Part shown: positions 52,411 through 61,692 of the stretch, one piece after another
How the letters are laid out: each line of letters starts with the position of its first letter
Numbering within the stretch: the stretch's first letter is position 1
Origin: Falsibacillus albus
GTDB taxonomy: Bacteria; Bacillota; Bacilli; Bacillales; DSM-25281
NCBI RefSeq assembly: GCF_003668575.1
Contig: NZ_RCVZ01000008.1
Location: forward strand, 124,001-188,000
DNA length: 64,000 bases
Reading direction: 5' to 3'
The notes under the pieces: generated by a model
The model's input: only the letters and a program-made list of their open reading frames with translations
Databases searched by the model: none
Told to the model about the DNA's origin: nothing
Position numbers and translations under genes: made by a program

Positions 52411-52746
52411 CTATCGATTTTCAGATATGACATGAGCCAGCCAGGCAAAATGCTGGATCATGACAAAGACATAAAGAAACAAGCTAAGAAATGTTAAGAC
52501 ACGGATATATGGTTTTGCCTGCACCTTTGTCAGAAGAGCGAGCAAGAGGATGGGGAGTGCCATCTTTATGATGTAGAAACTTGTGATGCTTGAGTTGTAA
52601 AGAACATTCATGAGGGGATTTGCTTCATGGATATAATGGTGGCGGATGCCGAAGTCCGTCAAGATGGCATCGATTGTGGTAAGGATCCAAAGAAGGAAGG
52701 TGGCCAGTATAAGATTGCGGCGTGATTTCTCTTTATTTACTTGCAT
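52411..52746 (-). CDS. DUF5658-family membrane protein
   Basis: 111 aa with three hydrophobic segments (NLILATFLLWILTTIDAILTD, FYIIKMALPILLLALL, VLTFLSLFLYVFVMIQHF) and the family-like NPLMNVL loop. Function unknown. ATG at 52746 follows AAGGAG; an upstream in-frame start is less likely. A broken paralogue lies at 47294. Confidence 0.82.
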   Translation of the reverse strand: MQVNKEKSRRNLILATFLLWILTTIDAILTDFGIRHHYIHEANPLMNVLYNSSITSFYIIKMALPILLLALLTKVQAKPYIRVLTFLSLFLYVFVMIQHFAWLAHVISENR

Positions 52747-52764
52747 AGAAGGGGCTCCTTGCAT

Positions 52765-53068
52765 AGAGATTTAGTTTGTTCTCATTATTGTTCTTAATAA
52801 AGAACAATTCGTTATTCTATATGATATACCCTCTTTTTTTAAAAAATATCCTTTCATATTTTCATTTTTGTCACATGGGTTCGGTGGTAAACATGTGTGG
52901 GAAATTAAAGGGTGACAGGCACCATCCAGAAAATGGATGGTGCCTGTTACCCTTTTTGAAGAAATTTTTCAAATAATTTAATAATTTACATATAATTTCC
53001 ATATTATGATATGGTGAGTATATAGACCTATCAAGTAGTAAAAAAGTCTTTTATAGGGATTAGGGGGA
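52765..53068. other. Intergenic region between DUF5658 and the FAD oxidase
   Basis: Divergent promoter space. Contains GTTCTTAATAAAGAAC near 52784 (an inverted repeat also present in the left duplicate) and a dispersed palindrome at 52907. No gene seen. Confidence 0.6.
52907..52957. repeat. Dispersed palindrome, complete copy
   Basis: Arms AAAGGGTGACAGGCACCATC and inverse, with one change (CCTGTTACC). Unlike most copies it lies upstream of both flanking genes. Confidence 0.85.
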
Positions 53069-54436
53069 ATGGGTGTGGGAAATGTGCTGGGATCAAAGGT
53101 TGAAGGCAGAGTGATCTTGCCTGGTCAGGTGCAGTATGATGAAACAAGAAAAGTATGGAATGGAGCTGTTGACCGAAAGCCTGGAATGATTGTTGTGTGT
53201 GAATTGGCCGAGGATGTCGCTGCTGCGGTGAAGTATGCCCGGGAGCGACAATTGTCCGTGTCCATCAGGGGCGGTGGGCACCACTTAGCTGGAACAGCGG
53301 TTTGTGATGACGGCGTGATGATCGATCTTTCAAAAATGAGGAAGGTTAACGTAGAACCTGAGCGAAAGGTTGCACATGTTCAAGGCGGGGCATTGCTAAG
53401 TGATATCGATCGCGAAACACAGAAATTTGGTTTGGCCGTGCCGACCGGAACAGTGTCGGAAACAGGTGTAGCTGGATTGGCATTGAATGGGGGGCTTGGT
53501 TATTTACGAGGTAAATACGGTCTGACCTGTGACAATATCCTCGGTGCTGAGATGGTGACGGCAGAAGGTGAAATCATTCGTGTGGACAAAAACAACCACA
53601 AGGATTTATTCTGGGCAATCCGAGGTGGCGGCGGAAATTTCGGAGTCGTGACTGAATTTAAGTTTCAGCTGCATGAGGTTGGACCGGAAGTGCTGGCCCT
53701 CGATGTGATGTATGACTATAATGATGCCAAGACAATATTGAAAAAGACCGAGGCATACATGAAGCAGGCACCAGATGAAATCTCCATTAATATTACGGCG
53801 ACGACGCTTCCACCTGCCCCGTTTTTGCCGGACTTCCTTCATCTGAAGCAGGTGATCATGATCACAGGGATGTATGCGAGGGATGCTTTAGCAGGTGAAA
53901 GTGTGATTAAGCCGCTGCGTGAGTTGGCAGACCCGATCGTCGATGGCACGAAGGTAATGCCATATGTAGAGCTTCAGAGTAAGTTGGATATCATGGTGCC
54001 CAACCATGTGCCGGTCTATGGAACCTCTCTTTATTTTAACGGATTACCGGATAATATGATTGATGCATTATTACATAAGATAGACCAGGCACCGGCGCCG
54101 AGTGTGCTCGTGCAGCTTTGGTCCATGCACGGGGAGATGAACCGGGTTCCAGCCGATGAAACGCCGTTTGCCATCCGGGCTGCAAGCTTTGTCCTTTTGG
54201 TGGATTTCATTGCAATGGAGGTGCCTGGGGAGATTTGCGAGAAATGGATTGATTCCGTCTACGATAGGCTGCTTCCCTACTCTTTTAAAAAAGCATCCTA
54301 TTTAAATGCTGTTGGATTGGGTGAGACCATTACAAAAAATGCTTTTGGCGAGAATTACAAGCGCCTGGAAAAGGTCAAGAAAAAGTACGACCCTAAAAAT
54401 CTGTTCCGCCATAACCATAATATTAAACCGGAGTAA
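53069..54436 (+). CDS. FAD-binding oxidoreductase, berberine-bridge type
   Basis: 455 aa. FAD-linked oxidase: PP-loop and flavin-attachment motif SIRGGGHHLAGTAV (His for covalent FAD), TGTVSETGVAGLALNGGLGYLRGKYGLTCDN, and the C-terminal BBE segment with KKYDPKNLFRHNHNI. Oxidises an alcohol, sugar or amine; substrate unknown. The first ATG sits immediately after AGGGGGA, so the in-frame GTG at 53075 may be the true start. A half copy of the dispersed palindrome follows the gene. Confidence 0.87.
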   Translation: MGVGNVLGSKVEGRVILPGQVQYDETRKVWNGAVDRKPGMIVVCELAEDVAAAVKYARERQLSVSIRGGGHHLAGTAVCDDGVMIDLSKMRKVNVEPERKVAHVQGGALLSDIDRETQKFGLAVPTGTVSETGVAGLALNGGLGYLRGKYGLTCDNILGAEMVTAEGEIIRVDKNNHKDLFWAIRGGGGNFGVVTEFKFQLHEVGPEVLALDVMYDYNDAKTILKKTEAYMKQAPDEISINITATTLPPAPFLPDFLHLKQVIMITGMYARDALAGESVIKPLRELADPIVDGTKVMPYVELQSKLDIMVPNHVPVYGTSLYFNGLPDNMIDALLHKIDQAPAPSVLVQLWSMHGEMNRVPADETPFAIRAASFVLLVDFIAMEVPGEICEKWIDSVYDRLLPYSFKKASYLNAVGLGETITKNAFGENYKRLEKVKKKYDPKNLFRHNHNIKPE

Positions 54437-54441
54437 ACAAT

Positions 54442-54461
54442 AAAGGGTGACAGGCACCATC
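54442..54461. repeat. Half copy of the dispersed palindrome
   Basis: Left arm only (AAAGGGTGACAGGCACCATC); the right arm is absent. Just after the FAD oxidase gene. Confidence 0.8.
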
Positions 54462-54496
54462 TATATAATGGTAATTATGTTTTTTTGAGGTGAGTT

Positions 54497-55462
54497 ATGA
54501 ACGATTGGGTTATTGATCAAGCAACATCAACGAGGCATAAGGTTGCCATATATTTATTTGCTTTTATAGTATTTTTATCTTATGTCAATCCACTATTCGC
54601 TGCAGTGGGATTAGTGTTTTTCTTTCTAGTAACATCATTTAAGATGTTAAAGAAGATGCTCCTTTTCATGTTGATTATTGGTGGAATATCTGTGGCGCTG
54701 CCTTTTTTGGCGCCAATTGTCTTAATAATCATGATTGTGCTTTTTTTCATGAGAATTAGTTATGTCATAAAAAATTGGAAGCCATTCATTGCGGGGCTGC
54801 TTGTTTATGGAAGTGCAGCACTTGTCATTAGCAGAACAATTTCAACCAATTTATATTCATACGGTTTTTCATGGTTTGAACCCTTTGTTGTTTCGGTAAT
54901 CGCATTTTTTATGTTGAATGCTGTATTAAAGTGGCTGTACCGAAATGGCTACAGCAGCTTTTCGGCTCTTGGAATTATGGGGAGTGTTCCATTAATCATC
55001 ATTTCTTTTGTCCTTCCATTCCTAAAAATACATATTGGAGGGCTGGATGGAACAGATGGGGGAATTCATACTACAGGTGATGGGTTTACGAGTCCAGATG
55101 GGCATGTGATGCACGCAGGGGAAACCGGTAACGGTACAACGCTTCAGCATGTAAAGGCACATGTTCGTACAGCACCGGATGGAGATCCTACCAATAATCT
55201 ATCCTACCATGGGTCAGATGCAAAGCCGCCTGATACAGATAATTTAGTTTATGTAAAAGATTATGTCAGAACAGTTCCAGACGGTAATCTAATTAACAAT
55301 TTATCCCATCATGGTGCGGAAGCAGTCTTGTCCCCAGGGCAGCATTGGCCACATGTGACTCAAGAAAAGGCAGTAGAAATATCCCAGAAGGCAGTAGTGG
55401 GGCAGGCCGCGGTTGATTCACTCGTCAGGGAACTGAAAAAACAGGCGGAATCGACAAATTAA
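54497..55462 (+). CDS. Membrane protein with repeated extracellular motif
   Basis: 321 aa. About six transmembrane segments in the first 180 residues, then a hydrophilic tail. The tail holds two copies of a motif: HVKAHVRTAPDGDPTNNLSY and YVKDYVRTVPDGNLINNLSH. Similar V-R-T-x-P-D-G-NNLS repeats occur in many bacterial surface proteins; meaning unknown. GAGGTGAG ribosome site. Followed by a dispersed palindrome. Confidence 0.75.
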   Translation: MNDWVIDQATSTRHKVAIYLFAFIVFLSYVNPLFAAVGLVFFFLVTSFKMLKKMLLFMLIIGGISVALPFLAPIVLIIMIVLFFMRISYVIKNWKPFIAGLLVYGSAALVISRTISTNLYSYGFSWFEPFVVSVIAFFMLNAVLKWLYRNGYSSFSALGIMGSVPLIIISFVLPFLKIHIGGLDGTDGGIHTTGDGFTSPDGHVMHAGETGNGTTLQHVKAHVRTAPDGDPTNNLSYHGSDAKPPDTDNLVYVKDYVRTVPDGNLINNLSHHGAEAVLSPGQHWPHVTQEKAVEISQKAVVGQAAVDSLVRELKKQAESTN

Positions 55463-55473
55463 AGGATAGAAAA

Positions 55474-55514
55474 GGTGACAGGCACCATCCAGAAAATGGA
55501 TGGTGCCTGTCACC
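55474..55514. repeat. Dispersed palindrome, complete copy
   Basis: Perfect 18-bp arms, loop GAAAA; 11 bp after the membrane-protein gene. Confidence 0.87.
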
Positions 55515-55584
55515 CTACTGTTATAAACTAATATATGGTACAAAAATTAGCAGAGATTTCTTGTGATAGAAAGTGAGATTAAGA

Positions 55585-56073
55585 ATGATTAAGAATAAAC
55601 CCAGATTTATTTTGGGGTTGATTTTACTGCTTGTTTGTATGGGTGTGATGTTCCAAGCATCCAACACCCCGTATAAACAGCAGGACATGAAGCCGATGTT
55701 GAAGAGACATATTCATTTAACTCCGAAAAGCTTTCCGGAAGCTGAGATCCGTTATGCGGGTGATTCCGTCTCAAACGATGAACCATATGAATTCCTTGAA
55801 TTCATTATTCGGAAAAGCGGGCATGTCACGGAATATATGATTTTGACCCTTTTGTTTTTGATGACGCTTATGAGTACGAATGTGAATCGGAAAGCTGCTG
55901 TGCTTTTTAGCTTTATCGGATCCTTTCTATTTGCGTGCTCTGATGAATGGCATCAGTCCTTTATCCAGGGCAGGACCGGACATTTTATTGATGTGTATAC
56001 CTTTGACATGAGCGGGATGATTTTAGGCATGTTGATTTTTGGAGTAGTTCTGCTTGTGATGAAGAGAAAATAG
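55585..56073 (+). CDS. VanZ-family membrane protein
   Basis: 162 aa with four transmembrane segments. VanZ-like signatures: RKSGHVTEYMILTLLFL and CSDEWHQSFIQGRTGHFIDVYTFDMSGMILG (E-x-HQ...GR...D). Members can give low-level teicoplanin resistance, but most have unknown roles. ATG at 55585 follows GAAAGTGAG; GTG at 55573 is an alternative. Confidence 0.86.
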   Translation: MIKNKPRFILGLILLLVCMGVMFQASNTPYKQQDMKPMLKRHIHLTPKSFPEAEIRYAGDSVSNDEPYEFLEFIIRKSGHVTEYMILTLLFLMTLMSTNVNRKAAVLFSFIGSFLFACSDEWHQSFIQGRTGHFIDVYTFDMSGMILGMLIFGVVLLVMKRK

Positions 56074-56077
56074 CAAA

Positions 56078-56126
56078 AAAAGGTGACAGGCGCCATCCAG
56101 AATATGGATGGTGCCTGTCACCTTTT
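56078..56126. repeat. Dispersed palindrome, complete copy, probable terminator
   Basis: Arms AAAAGGTGACAGGCGCCATC and inverse, with one G-U pair in the stem, flanked by A- and T-runs. Lies 5 bp after the VanZ gene. Confidence 0.88.
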
Positions 56127-56168
56127 ATGGGTATAGTAAGAAAAAAGAGGAAAAAATGGGGTGTTGGT

Positions 56169-57806
56169 TTGGCTCAGAAGGATGTTTTGATAATTGGAGC
56201 GGGACCGGTCGGTTTGACGATGGCCAATCAGCTGGCACGCTATGGCGTCGATTTTGAGATCATTGATCAAAAGGCAGGCTGTTCGCTGTATTCCAAGGCT
56301 TTAGGAGTTCATGCTCGAACGCTGGAGATGTTCGATATGATGGGGATGGTGGATAAATTTTTAGATCGCGGCCTGAAGGGAACGGGATTGGAAATCAATT
56401 TTTCGGATGGCCTCCGGCTTGAGGTCGATGTCTCTCATATTGATGGTCAAACGAGCTACCCATATTTGCTGATTTTGCCCCAAAGTGAGACGGAGAAAAT
56501 TTTAGAAGAGAATTTGAAGGAAAAGTTCAAGCATCAGGTGAAATGGTCGCATGAGTTGATGGAGATTCGCCAAACTAGCGATGGTGTTGAGGCTGTGGTT
56601 AATGACTCCGATGGGACAGAAAACGTATTAACTGCCAAGTACTTGATTGCCTGTGATGGTGCTCATAGCAGGGTCCGCCACTTGTTGAACACTCCGTTTG
56701 AGGGCAGCACTGAATCGGTTCAAGTGATGCTGGGGGATGTGAAAATCGATCCACCGTTGGAAAGCAAGAATTTTTCTGTATTCGCTTCACCCAAAGGCGT
56801 CATTGCACTGGCCCCTTTCAAAGAGGATTACACCCGTGTGATAGCAATTGATTTTGCCAAACAAGATCGAGGAAAGGATGTCAAGGTATCGATGGATGAC
56901 CTCCAGGATTCAATCGCCAATATTCGATCTGAGGAGATCAAAATCAGCGATCCTTTCTGGCTATCCCAATTCACTGCGTCCCACCGGCAAGTGCCGCAAT
57001 ATCGCTATCAAAATATTTTTTATGCCGGCGATGCCGCGCACATACATAATCCCCTTGGGGGGCAAGGGATGAACCTCGGCATTCAGGATGCGGTGAATTT
57101 ATCTTGGAAGCTGGCGATGGCATTAAAAAGGAATGTGTTGTCGGGCTTGTTGGATACGTATTATGAGGAGAGACACCCTATTGCGGCAAGCGTTCTGCGC
57201 CGAACCGATTTTTTGCTGAAAATGATGACGCTGAAAAATAAGAGGCTATTCCGATTAAGGAATTTTGTTGCAGGGAAGGTGACTTCGATCGGGAAAGTTC
57301 AGGAGAAACTTGCAGAAAATGTTTCACAGTTAGTGCATAACTACAAGGATAACAAGCAATCGCTTGAAGTGAACAAAGCTTCGGACCGCGCAAACGGACT
57401 CAAGTCAGGTGCGAGGGTGGCGGATGCATCGTTTCAAACGAGCGGGGTTCCGGTTAATCGGATGTACCGCGTTCTGAGGGATGGGAAATTTGTGCTGCTG
57501 GTGAGATCGAAGCCGGGAAGCATAGAAGCGGATGTAGTGGGCTTGCTGGATTATCAGCGTAAATTTGAGGAACGATTTGGAGAATTTGTGAGGCCGTTTA
57601 TCGTCACGTCCAACCAGCTGCCTCTGGAACAAATCCCCGTCGGTGTCGAATGGATCGCTGATGATAAAGGGGAACTTGCTGATGAATATGGATTGAGAGA
57701 AGGCAGTCTACTACTCGTGCGGCCGGATGGCTATGCGTCGTTTTCCTGTCCGGAAATCGATTTCGTGAAATTGGAAGAATTGGTGTTGAAGTATTTATGT
57801 GTGTAA
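56169..57806 (+). CDS. FAD-dependent aromatic-type monooxygenase
   Basis: 545 aa. Group A flavin monooxygenase (PHBH fold): FAD motif VLIIGAGPVGLTMANQLARYG, DG motif YLIACDGAHSRVR and GD motif YAGDAAHIHNPLGGQGMNLGIQDA, with a C-terminal thioredoxin-like domain as in phenol hydroxylases. TTG at 56169, 5 bases after GGGGTG, is preferred; an in-frame ATG at 56127 touches the palindrome. Substrate unknown. Confidence 0.87.
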   Translation: MAQKDVLIIGAGPVGLTMANQLARYGVDFEIIDQKAGCSLYSKALGVHARTLEMFDMMGMVDKFLDRGLKGTGLEINFSDGLRLEVDVSHIDGQTSYPYLLILPQSETEKILEENLKEKFKHQVKWSHELMEIRQTSDGVEAVVNDSDGTENVLTAKYLIACDGAHSRVRHLLNTPFEGSTESVQVMLGDVKIDPPLESKNFSVFASPKGVIALAPFKEDYTRVIAIDFAKQDRGKDVKVSMDDLQDSIANIRSEEIKISDPFWLSQFTASHRQVPQYRYQNIFYAGDAAHIHNPLGGQGMNLGIQDAVNLSWKLAMALKRNVLSGLLDTYYEERHPIAASVLRRTDFLLKMMTLKNKRLFRLRNFVAGKVTSIGKVQEKLAENVSQLVHNYKDNKQSLEVNKASDRANGLKSGARVADASFQTSGVPVNRMYRVLRDGKFVLLVRSKPGSIEADVVGLLDYQRKFEERFGEFVRPFIVTSNQLPLEQIPVGVEWIADDKGELADEYGLREGSLLLVRPDGYASFSCPEIDFVKLEELVLKYLCV

Positions 57807-57856
57807 AAAAGGGTGACAGGCACCATCCAGAAAATGGATGGTGCCTGTCACCCTTT
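57807..57856. repeat. Dispersed palindrome, complete copy
   Basis: Perfect arms (AAAGGGTGACAGGCACCATC and inverse) with loop AGAAAAT, directly overlapping the stop of the monooxygenase gene. Continues into a 15-bp tandem repeat. Confidence 0.88.
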
Positions 57857-57905
57857 AATTAGTCACCCTTTAATTAGTCACCCTTTAATTAGTCACCCTT
57901 TAATT
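57846..57905. repeat. Four tandem copies of a 15-bp unit
   Basis: Unit AGTCACCCTTTAATT repeated at 57846 (first base T), 57861, 57876 and 57891. It starts with the last bases of the palindrome's right arm. Confidence 0.92.
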
Positions 57906-57976
57906 AGTCAAGTGGAATTTTTTGTTTTAAAGTAGGGGGTGAGTTTTTGAGTTTTCATCCATTGGAGGTATATATA

Positions 57977-58924
57977 ATGAAGCAGCCATTATTTTTGGAG
58001 CCTGTTTTTCAGGAGCGTATTTGGGGAGGAACGGCGCTTAAGGACGAGTTTGGTTATGAGATTCCATCGGAGCATACTGGGGAATGCTGGGCGATTTCCG
58101 CTCATCCGAATGGCCCGTCGATTGTAAAGAACGGTCCTTTTGAAGGCCGGACGTTGATAGAATTATGGGAAGAGCACCGCGAATTGTTTGGCGGCTATGA
58201 ATCAAAGGTCTTTCCATTGTTAACAAAAATATTGGATGCCAATGCAGATCTTTCTGTGCAGGTGCATCCAGATGATACATATGCAAATGAAAACGAAAAT
58301 GGTGAGCTTGGGAAAACAGAGTGCTGGTACATCATTGATTGCAAGGAAGGCGCCGAGATGATTTATGGCCACACTGCCCAATCGAAAGCAGAATTCGAGG
58401 CGATGATTGAACGAGGCGAATGGTCTGATCTGTTGCGCCGCGTGGCGATCAAACCGGGTGACTTTTTCTATGTGCCAAGCGGGACGATCCATGCCCTGTG
58501 TGAAGAGACGCTTGTCTTGGAAACACAGCAAAGCTCAGATACGACCTACCGTGTATATGATTATGACCGCATGGACCAGGAAGGAAACACCCGCGAGCTT
58601 CATTTGGAAAAAGCCATCGACGTTTCGACGATTCCGCATCGGGATGCAGATGTAGACATTACGACTGAAGAACAAGCAGGCGTCGATGTAACGACATTCG
58701 TGGAAGCTGAATACTTCTCCGTGTACAAATGGGAAGTGAAAGATTCGGCGGAATTCAAGCAGGACAAGCCATTCCAGTTGCTGAGTATAATCAAAGGCGA
58801 AGGCAAGCTGACAGTAGGCGGCGAAGAATATGGTCTGAATAAAGGAGACCACTTCGTTATACCAGCTGAAACAGATGAATTTTCGATTGAAGGCGGGCTA
58901 GAGTTGATTGTGTCTCATCCTTAG
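57977..58924 (+). CDS. manA: Mannose-6-phosphate isomerase, class I
   Basis: 315 aa, the length of B. subtilis ManA. Interconverts mannose-6-P and fructose-6-P with zinc. Zinc-site motifs: LSVQVHPDD (Gln, His), GKTECWYIID (Glu) and VPSGTIHAL (His). Start at the ATG 8 bases after GGAGG; an earlier in-frame ATG has no ribosome site. It may serve the PTS at 62641, though it is a separate unit. Confidence 0.93.
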   Translation: MKQPLFLEPVFQERIWGGTALKDEFGYEIPSEHTGECWAISAHPNGPSIVKNGPFEGRTLIELWEEHRELFGGYESKVFPLLTKILDANADLSVQVHPDDTYANENENGELGKTECWYIIDCKEGAEMIYGHTAQSKAEFEAMIERGEWSDLLRRVAIKPGDFFYVPSGTIHALCEETLVLETQQSSDTTYRVYDYDRMDQEGNTRELHLEKAIDVSTIPHRDADVDITTEEQAGVDVTTFVEAEYFSVYKWEVKDSAEFKQDKPFQLLSIIKGEGKLTVGGEEYGLNKGDHFVIPAETDEFSIEGGLELIVSHP

Positions 58925-58930
58925 AGAAGA

Positions 58931-58976
58931 AAAGGTGACAGGCGCCATCCAGAAAATGGATGGTGCCTGTCACCTT
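58931..58976. repeat. Dispersed palindrome, complete copy, probable bidirectional terminator
   Basis: Arms AAAGGTGACAGGCGCCATCC and inverse with one G-U pair, between convergent manA and the M6 protease gene. Confidence 0.88.
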
Positions 58977-58990
58977 AATTTTTTATTGGA

Positions 58991-61366
58991 CTACCTAAAA
59001 AGTACAATCGATCCGACTGATTTATCTCTTGCTTGGTCATTGACTAAGACTTTCAATCCGTAGTGGCTGATGTTGCGTCCGGCATCAGGCAGGTAAAGGT
59101 TGTTAAAGTCATTCATGTCATTGAATAATGGAACGCCTGGTTCGCTCGCTAAGTTTAATGTCATTGCAGGGTAAATTAAGTTTAATCCGGAAGTAGGCAA
59201 ATAGTTAAATGCAGCATCCGCGACATGGTAGCGACTTGAGGCTTCCCCACCAGTGCTCCAAACTAGATTTGTATCATCATGGGCATCTACGACTCCAAGG
59301 AAGCCGTCACCTGGGTGGATCCCTGTCCAGTTGTCAGTAAATGTATCGTCAACATACCAAACGACCAATCCTCCATCATAGCTCATCAGCGAGCTTCCGC
59401 GTGCGATATGGCCAAGGCCAGCGTCTACTCCTTGATGATTTCTCCATTCCAATAGGTAATAGTGATCGACATATTTATTACCATCAAATTGTTTAAAACC
59501 ATTCAATGTAAACGGGGAAGCATTGTTTTCAGCACCATCATCTACAATCGTTTTACCATCTGCCACAACTTTAATATTGTCGGCAAAGAAGCCTGCTAAT
59601 GTATATCCCCAGTCAGAAGCATAGCGTAATCTTAATTTGATTTTTTGTCCTGCATATTGGGATAAATCAAATTTTTCAGCTTCCCATCCATTTGAGTTGC
59701 CGGTGAATCCTGGCATAGAGTTAATGATGGTCGGATAGCCACCATCTTCCACATCGCTTCTAGTGTGTTCGTTTCCTAACGATTTCCAAGTTGCTCCATT
59801 ATCGGTGGAAACCTGGACAAATCCAAAATCCCACTGTTCTTCAATGTCATACCACGCGTCGAAAGTCAGCTCTGCTGAAGTTTTTCCAGTTAAATCAACA
59901 TCTGTCACCATGTTTGTATCGATTTCATCAGCCTGCCCGCCCCAATACTCATAGCTTCCAGTTGCTGGCGTATTGATTGGTGTCTTCTTCTGTGGCAAAT
60001 TCACTTGGATCGCTTGATTATTTTGTCCAAGAGGTGAATTTGCCTGATCAAGCAATAGTTGTGTACCCTTTTTGTTTAAATCCTCAAAGTTTATGACTGT
60101 AGGGTTTGTCCATTTTCCTCCCAATGTAGATTGGAAATATGACTTAGCCCAAGGTGAGAAACCTGTTGGCTCTGTTCCTGGGATTTTTCCTGCCCAAGAG
60201 CCTGCAGACATGATAGACCAATATTCAACGGCTTCTCCAGCTCCAGAATAGATCGTATCATATTCATCTGGTAATCCAAGGTCATGACCATATTCATGGG
60301 CGAATACCCCAGTCGCGCCATCTTCAGGCATCATCGTATAATCATAGAATCCTGGCAATCCATTTCCGAGTCCATCGGGGTCAACAAATTTGGCTGATCG
60401 ATGAGACCAAATCGCATTATCACCTAAAGAGCCGCCGCCAGCTTCCTGCCCCATTCCGGAGTGGATGATTTGCAGATGGTCAACTAAACCATCCGGCTCC
60501 CAATAGTTTCCGTCTCCATCGAGGTCATGCGGGTCTTCCAAATCATAATCCTGTAATGGAATTCCTGCAGCTTTGGCTGCAGCATAAGCATCGATTACTA
60601 ATTGTTTTGACCCTCCAGGCGTAACGTTATCATGTCCGCCGGAAGCTTTGTCTGCGCCATAATATGCAGCTGTCCCAGGTACTTTGAGCCATCCATAAGC
60701 TTGTCCTTCTATTGTATACGTGCCGCCTGATTGCTGTTCGTAGTACTGCTTTTGAGAAATGAGGTTTTCACCGTTTGGTCCTTTCACCCCGTTTTCTCCA
60801 AAAATCATATCCTCATAATGCTGGGTATTATAGTCGGAATAGTAGTTGTCAGTTTCTCCAGGCTTTATGCTGTTATGAGGCATGTCTGAGAATTCTACCA
60901 TCAAAGTGAGCAGCTTTCCTTTTTTGACAACTCCAGGTGAAGTGGATTCTTTTACTGGGTCTGGGTGGTTTTTGTTGCCTTTCATCTGGCCGTTGTGCTT
61001 TCCATGAATAAAATGCTTAAACTGTTGATGCTTAGAAGATTCTGCTGATTTAACTTTCGCAGTAAGTGGATCCGAACTGTTTTTTTCTTTGGTCTCTTTG
61101 CCTTTTAATTCAATATAATCATTCAAAGCTTTTTTCTTTGCAGCATCTGAAGCAGTAGCCGAAATTTGTCCTCGTTTAATCAGTGCTGCCAGTAGCTTTT
61201 CATCATTTATTATTGCCAGATCCAAAGAGCTTTTTGGTTGTGCAACTTGCGACGTGCTGATGTTGTCGATTTCTTTTGCCATAGCAGATGGGCTCGCAGG
61301 AAACCCTGTAAATAGCGTACCTGCTACCACCATGGTAGTAAGACCTGCCTTAAATATTTTGTTCAA
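58991..61366 (-). CDS. Immune-inhibitor-A-type M6 metalloprotease
   Basis: 791 aa. Secreted zinc protease of the InhA family. Signal peptide LNKIFKAGLTTMVVAGTLF... AMA (about 1-32), propeptide, catalytic domain with FAHEYGHDLGLPDEYD (HExxH plus the family's GLPDEYD), then MAM-like/C-terminal beta domains (VTDVDLTGKTSAELTFDAWYD). TTG start after GGGGGG gives the clean signal peptide; the upstream frame to 61402 is not credible. InhA proteins degrade host or environmental proteins. Single-gene unit. Confidence 0.91.
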   Translation of the reverse strand: MNKIFKAGLTTMVVAGTLFTGFPASPSAMAKEIDNISTSQVAQPKSSLDLAIINDEKLLAALIKRGQISATASDAAKKKALNDYIELKGKETKEKNSSDPLTAKVKSAESSKHQQFKHFIHGKHNGQMKGNKNHPDPVKESTSPGVVKKGKLLTLMVEFSDMPHNSIKPGETDNYYSDYNTQHYEDMIFGENGVKGPNGENLISQKQYYEQQSGGTYTIEGQAYGWLKVPGTAAYYGADKASGGHDNVTPGGSKQLVIDAYAAAKAAGIPLQDYDLEDPHDLDGDGNYWEPDGLVDHLQIIHSGMGQEAGGGSLGDNAIWSHRSAKFVDPDGLGNGLPGFYDYTMMPEDGATGVFAHEYGHDLGLPDEYDTIYSGAGEAVEYWSIMSAGSWAGKIPGTEPTGFSPWAKSYFQSTLGGKWTNPTVINFEDLNKKGTQLLLDQANSPLGQNNQAIQVNLPQKKTPINTPATGSYEYWGGQADEIDTNMVTDVDLTGKTSAELTFDAWYDIEEQWDFGFVQVSTDNGATWKSLGNEHTRSDVEDGGYPTIINSMPGFTGNSNGWEAEKFDLSQYAGQKIKLRLRYASDWGYTLAGFFADNIKVVADGKTIVDDGAENNASPFTLNGFKQFDGNKYVDHYYLLEWRNHQGVDAGLGHIARGSSLMSYDGGLVVWYVDDTFTDNWTGIHPGDGFLGVVDAHDDTNLVWSTGGEASSRYHVADAAFNYLPTSGLNLIYPAMTLNLASEPGVPLFNDMNDFNNLYLPDAGRNISHYGLKVLVNDQARDKSVGSIVLFR

Positions 61367-61634
61367 AGAACAATCCCCCCAAGAAAAATGAATTTTTGAC
61401 ACAATATCATAATATTTTAAAAATTGCGCTAAAGATAGAAGAGTTTATCTTCAAATTACGACATAGTTAACTTAATGGAAATCACAGAGACAATGAAAAA
61501 ATTGTGAAAATGCCTGAAACCTGTACATTTGAGATGAGTTTTAAACATTATGAGATATAGGAATAATTTTACATATTTGTCGATTTAAAACGAACATTTT
61601 TGTTCTTTTTTAAGGTTTTTGAAAAAAGATAATA
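61367..61634. other. Intergenic region upstream of the M6 protease
   Basis: Very AT-rich promoter space of 268 bp for the leftward protease. No gene, and no operator I can name. Confidence 0.5.
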
Positions 61635-61685
61635 AAAAAGGTGACAGGCACCATCCAGAAAATGGATGGTGCCTGTCACCTTTTT
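61635..61685. repeat. Dispersed palindrome, complete copy, probable terminator
   Basis: Perfect arms with A- and T-run flanks (AAAAAAGGTGACAGG ... CCTGTCACCTTTTT), 8 bp past the end of the RpiR gene. Confidence 0.88.
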
Positions 61686-61692
61686 AAATCCC

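Larger units (their letters stand above)
52240..52935. repeat. Right copy of the segmental duplication
   Basis: Longer copy of the segment at 47124-47668. It holds the intact DUF5658 gene and a complete dispersed palindrome at its right end. A 48-codon frame (52289-52435) has a relative at 47171 but no ribosome site in either copy. Confidence 0.82.
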
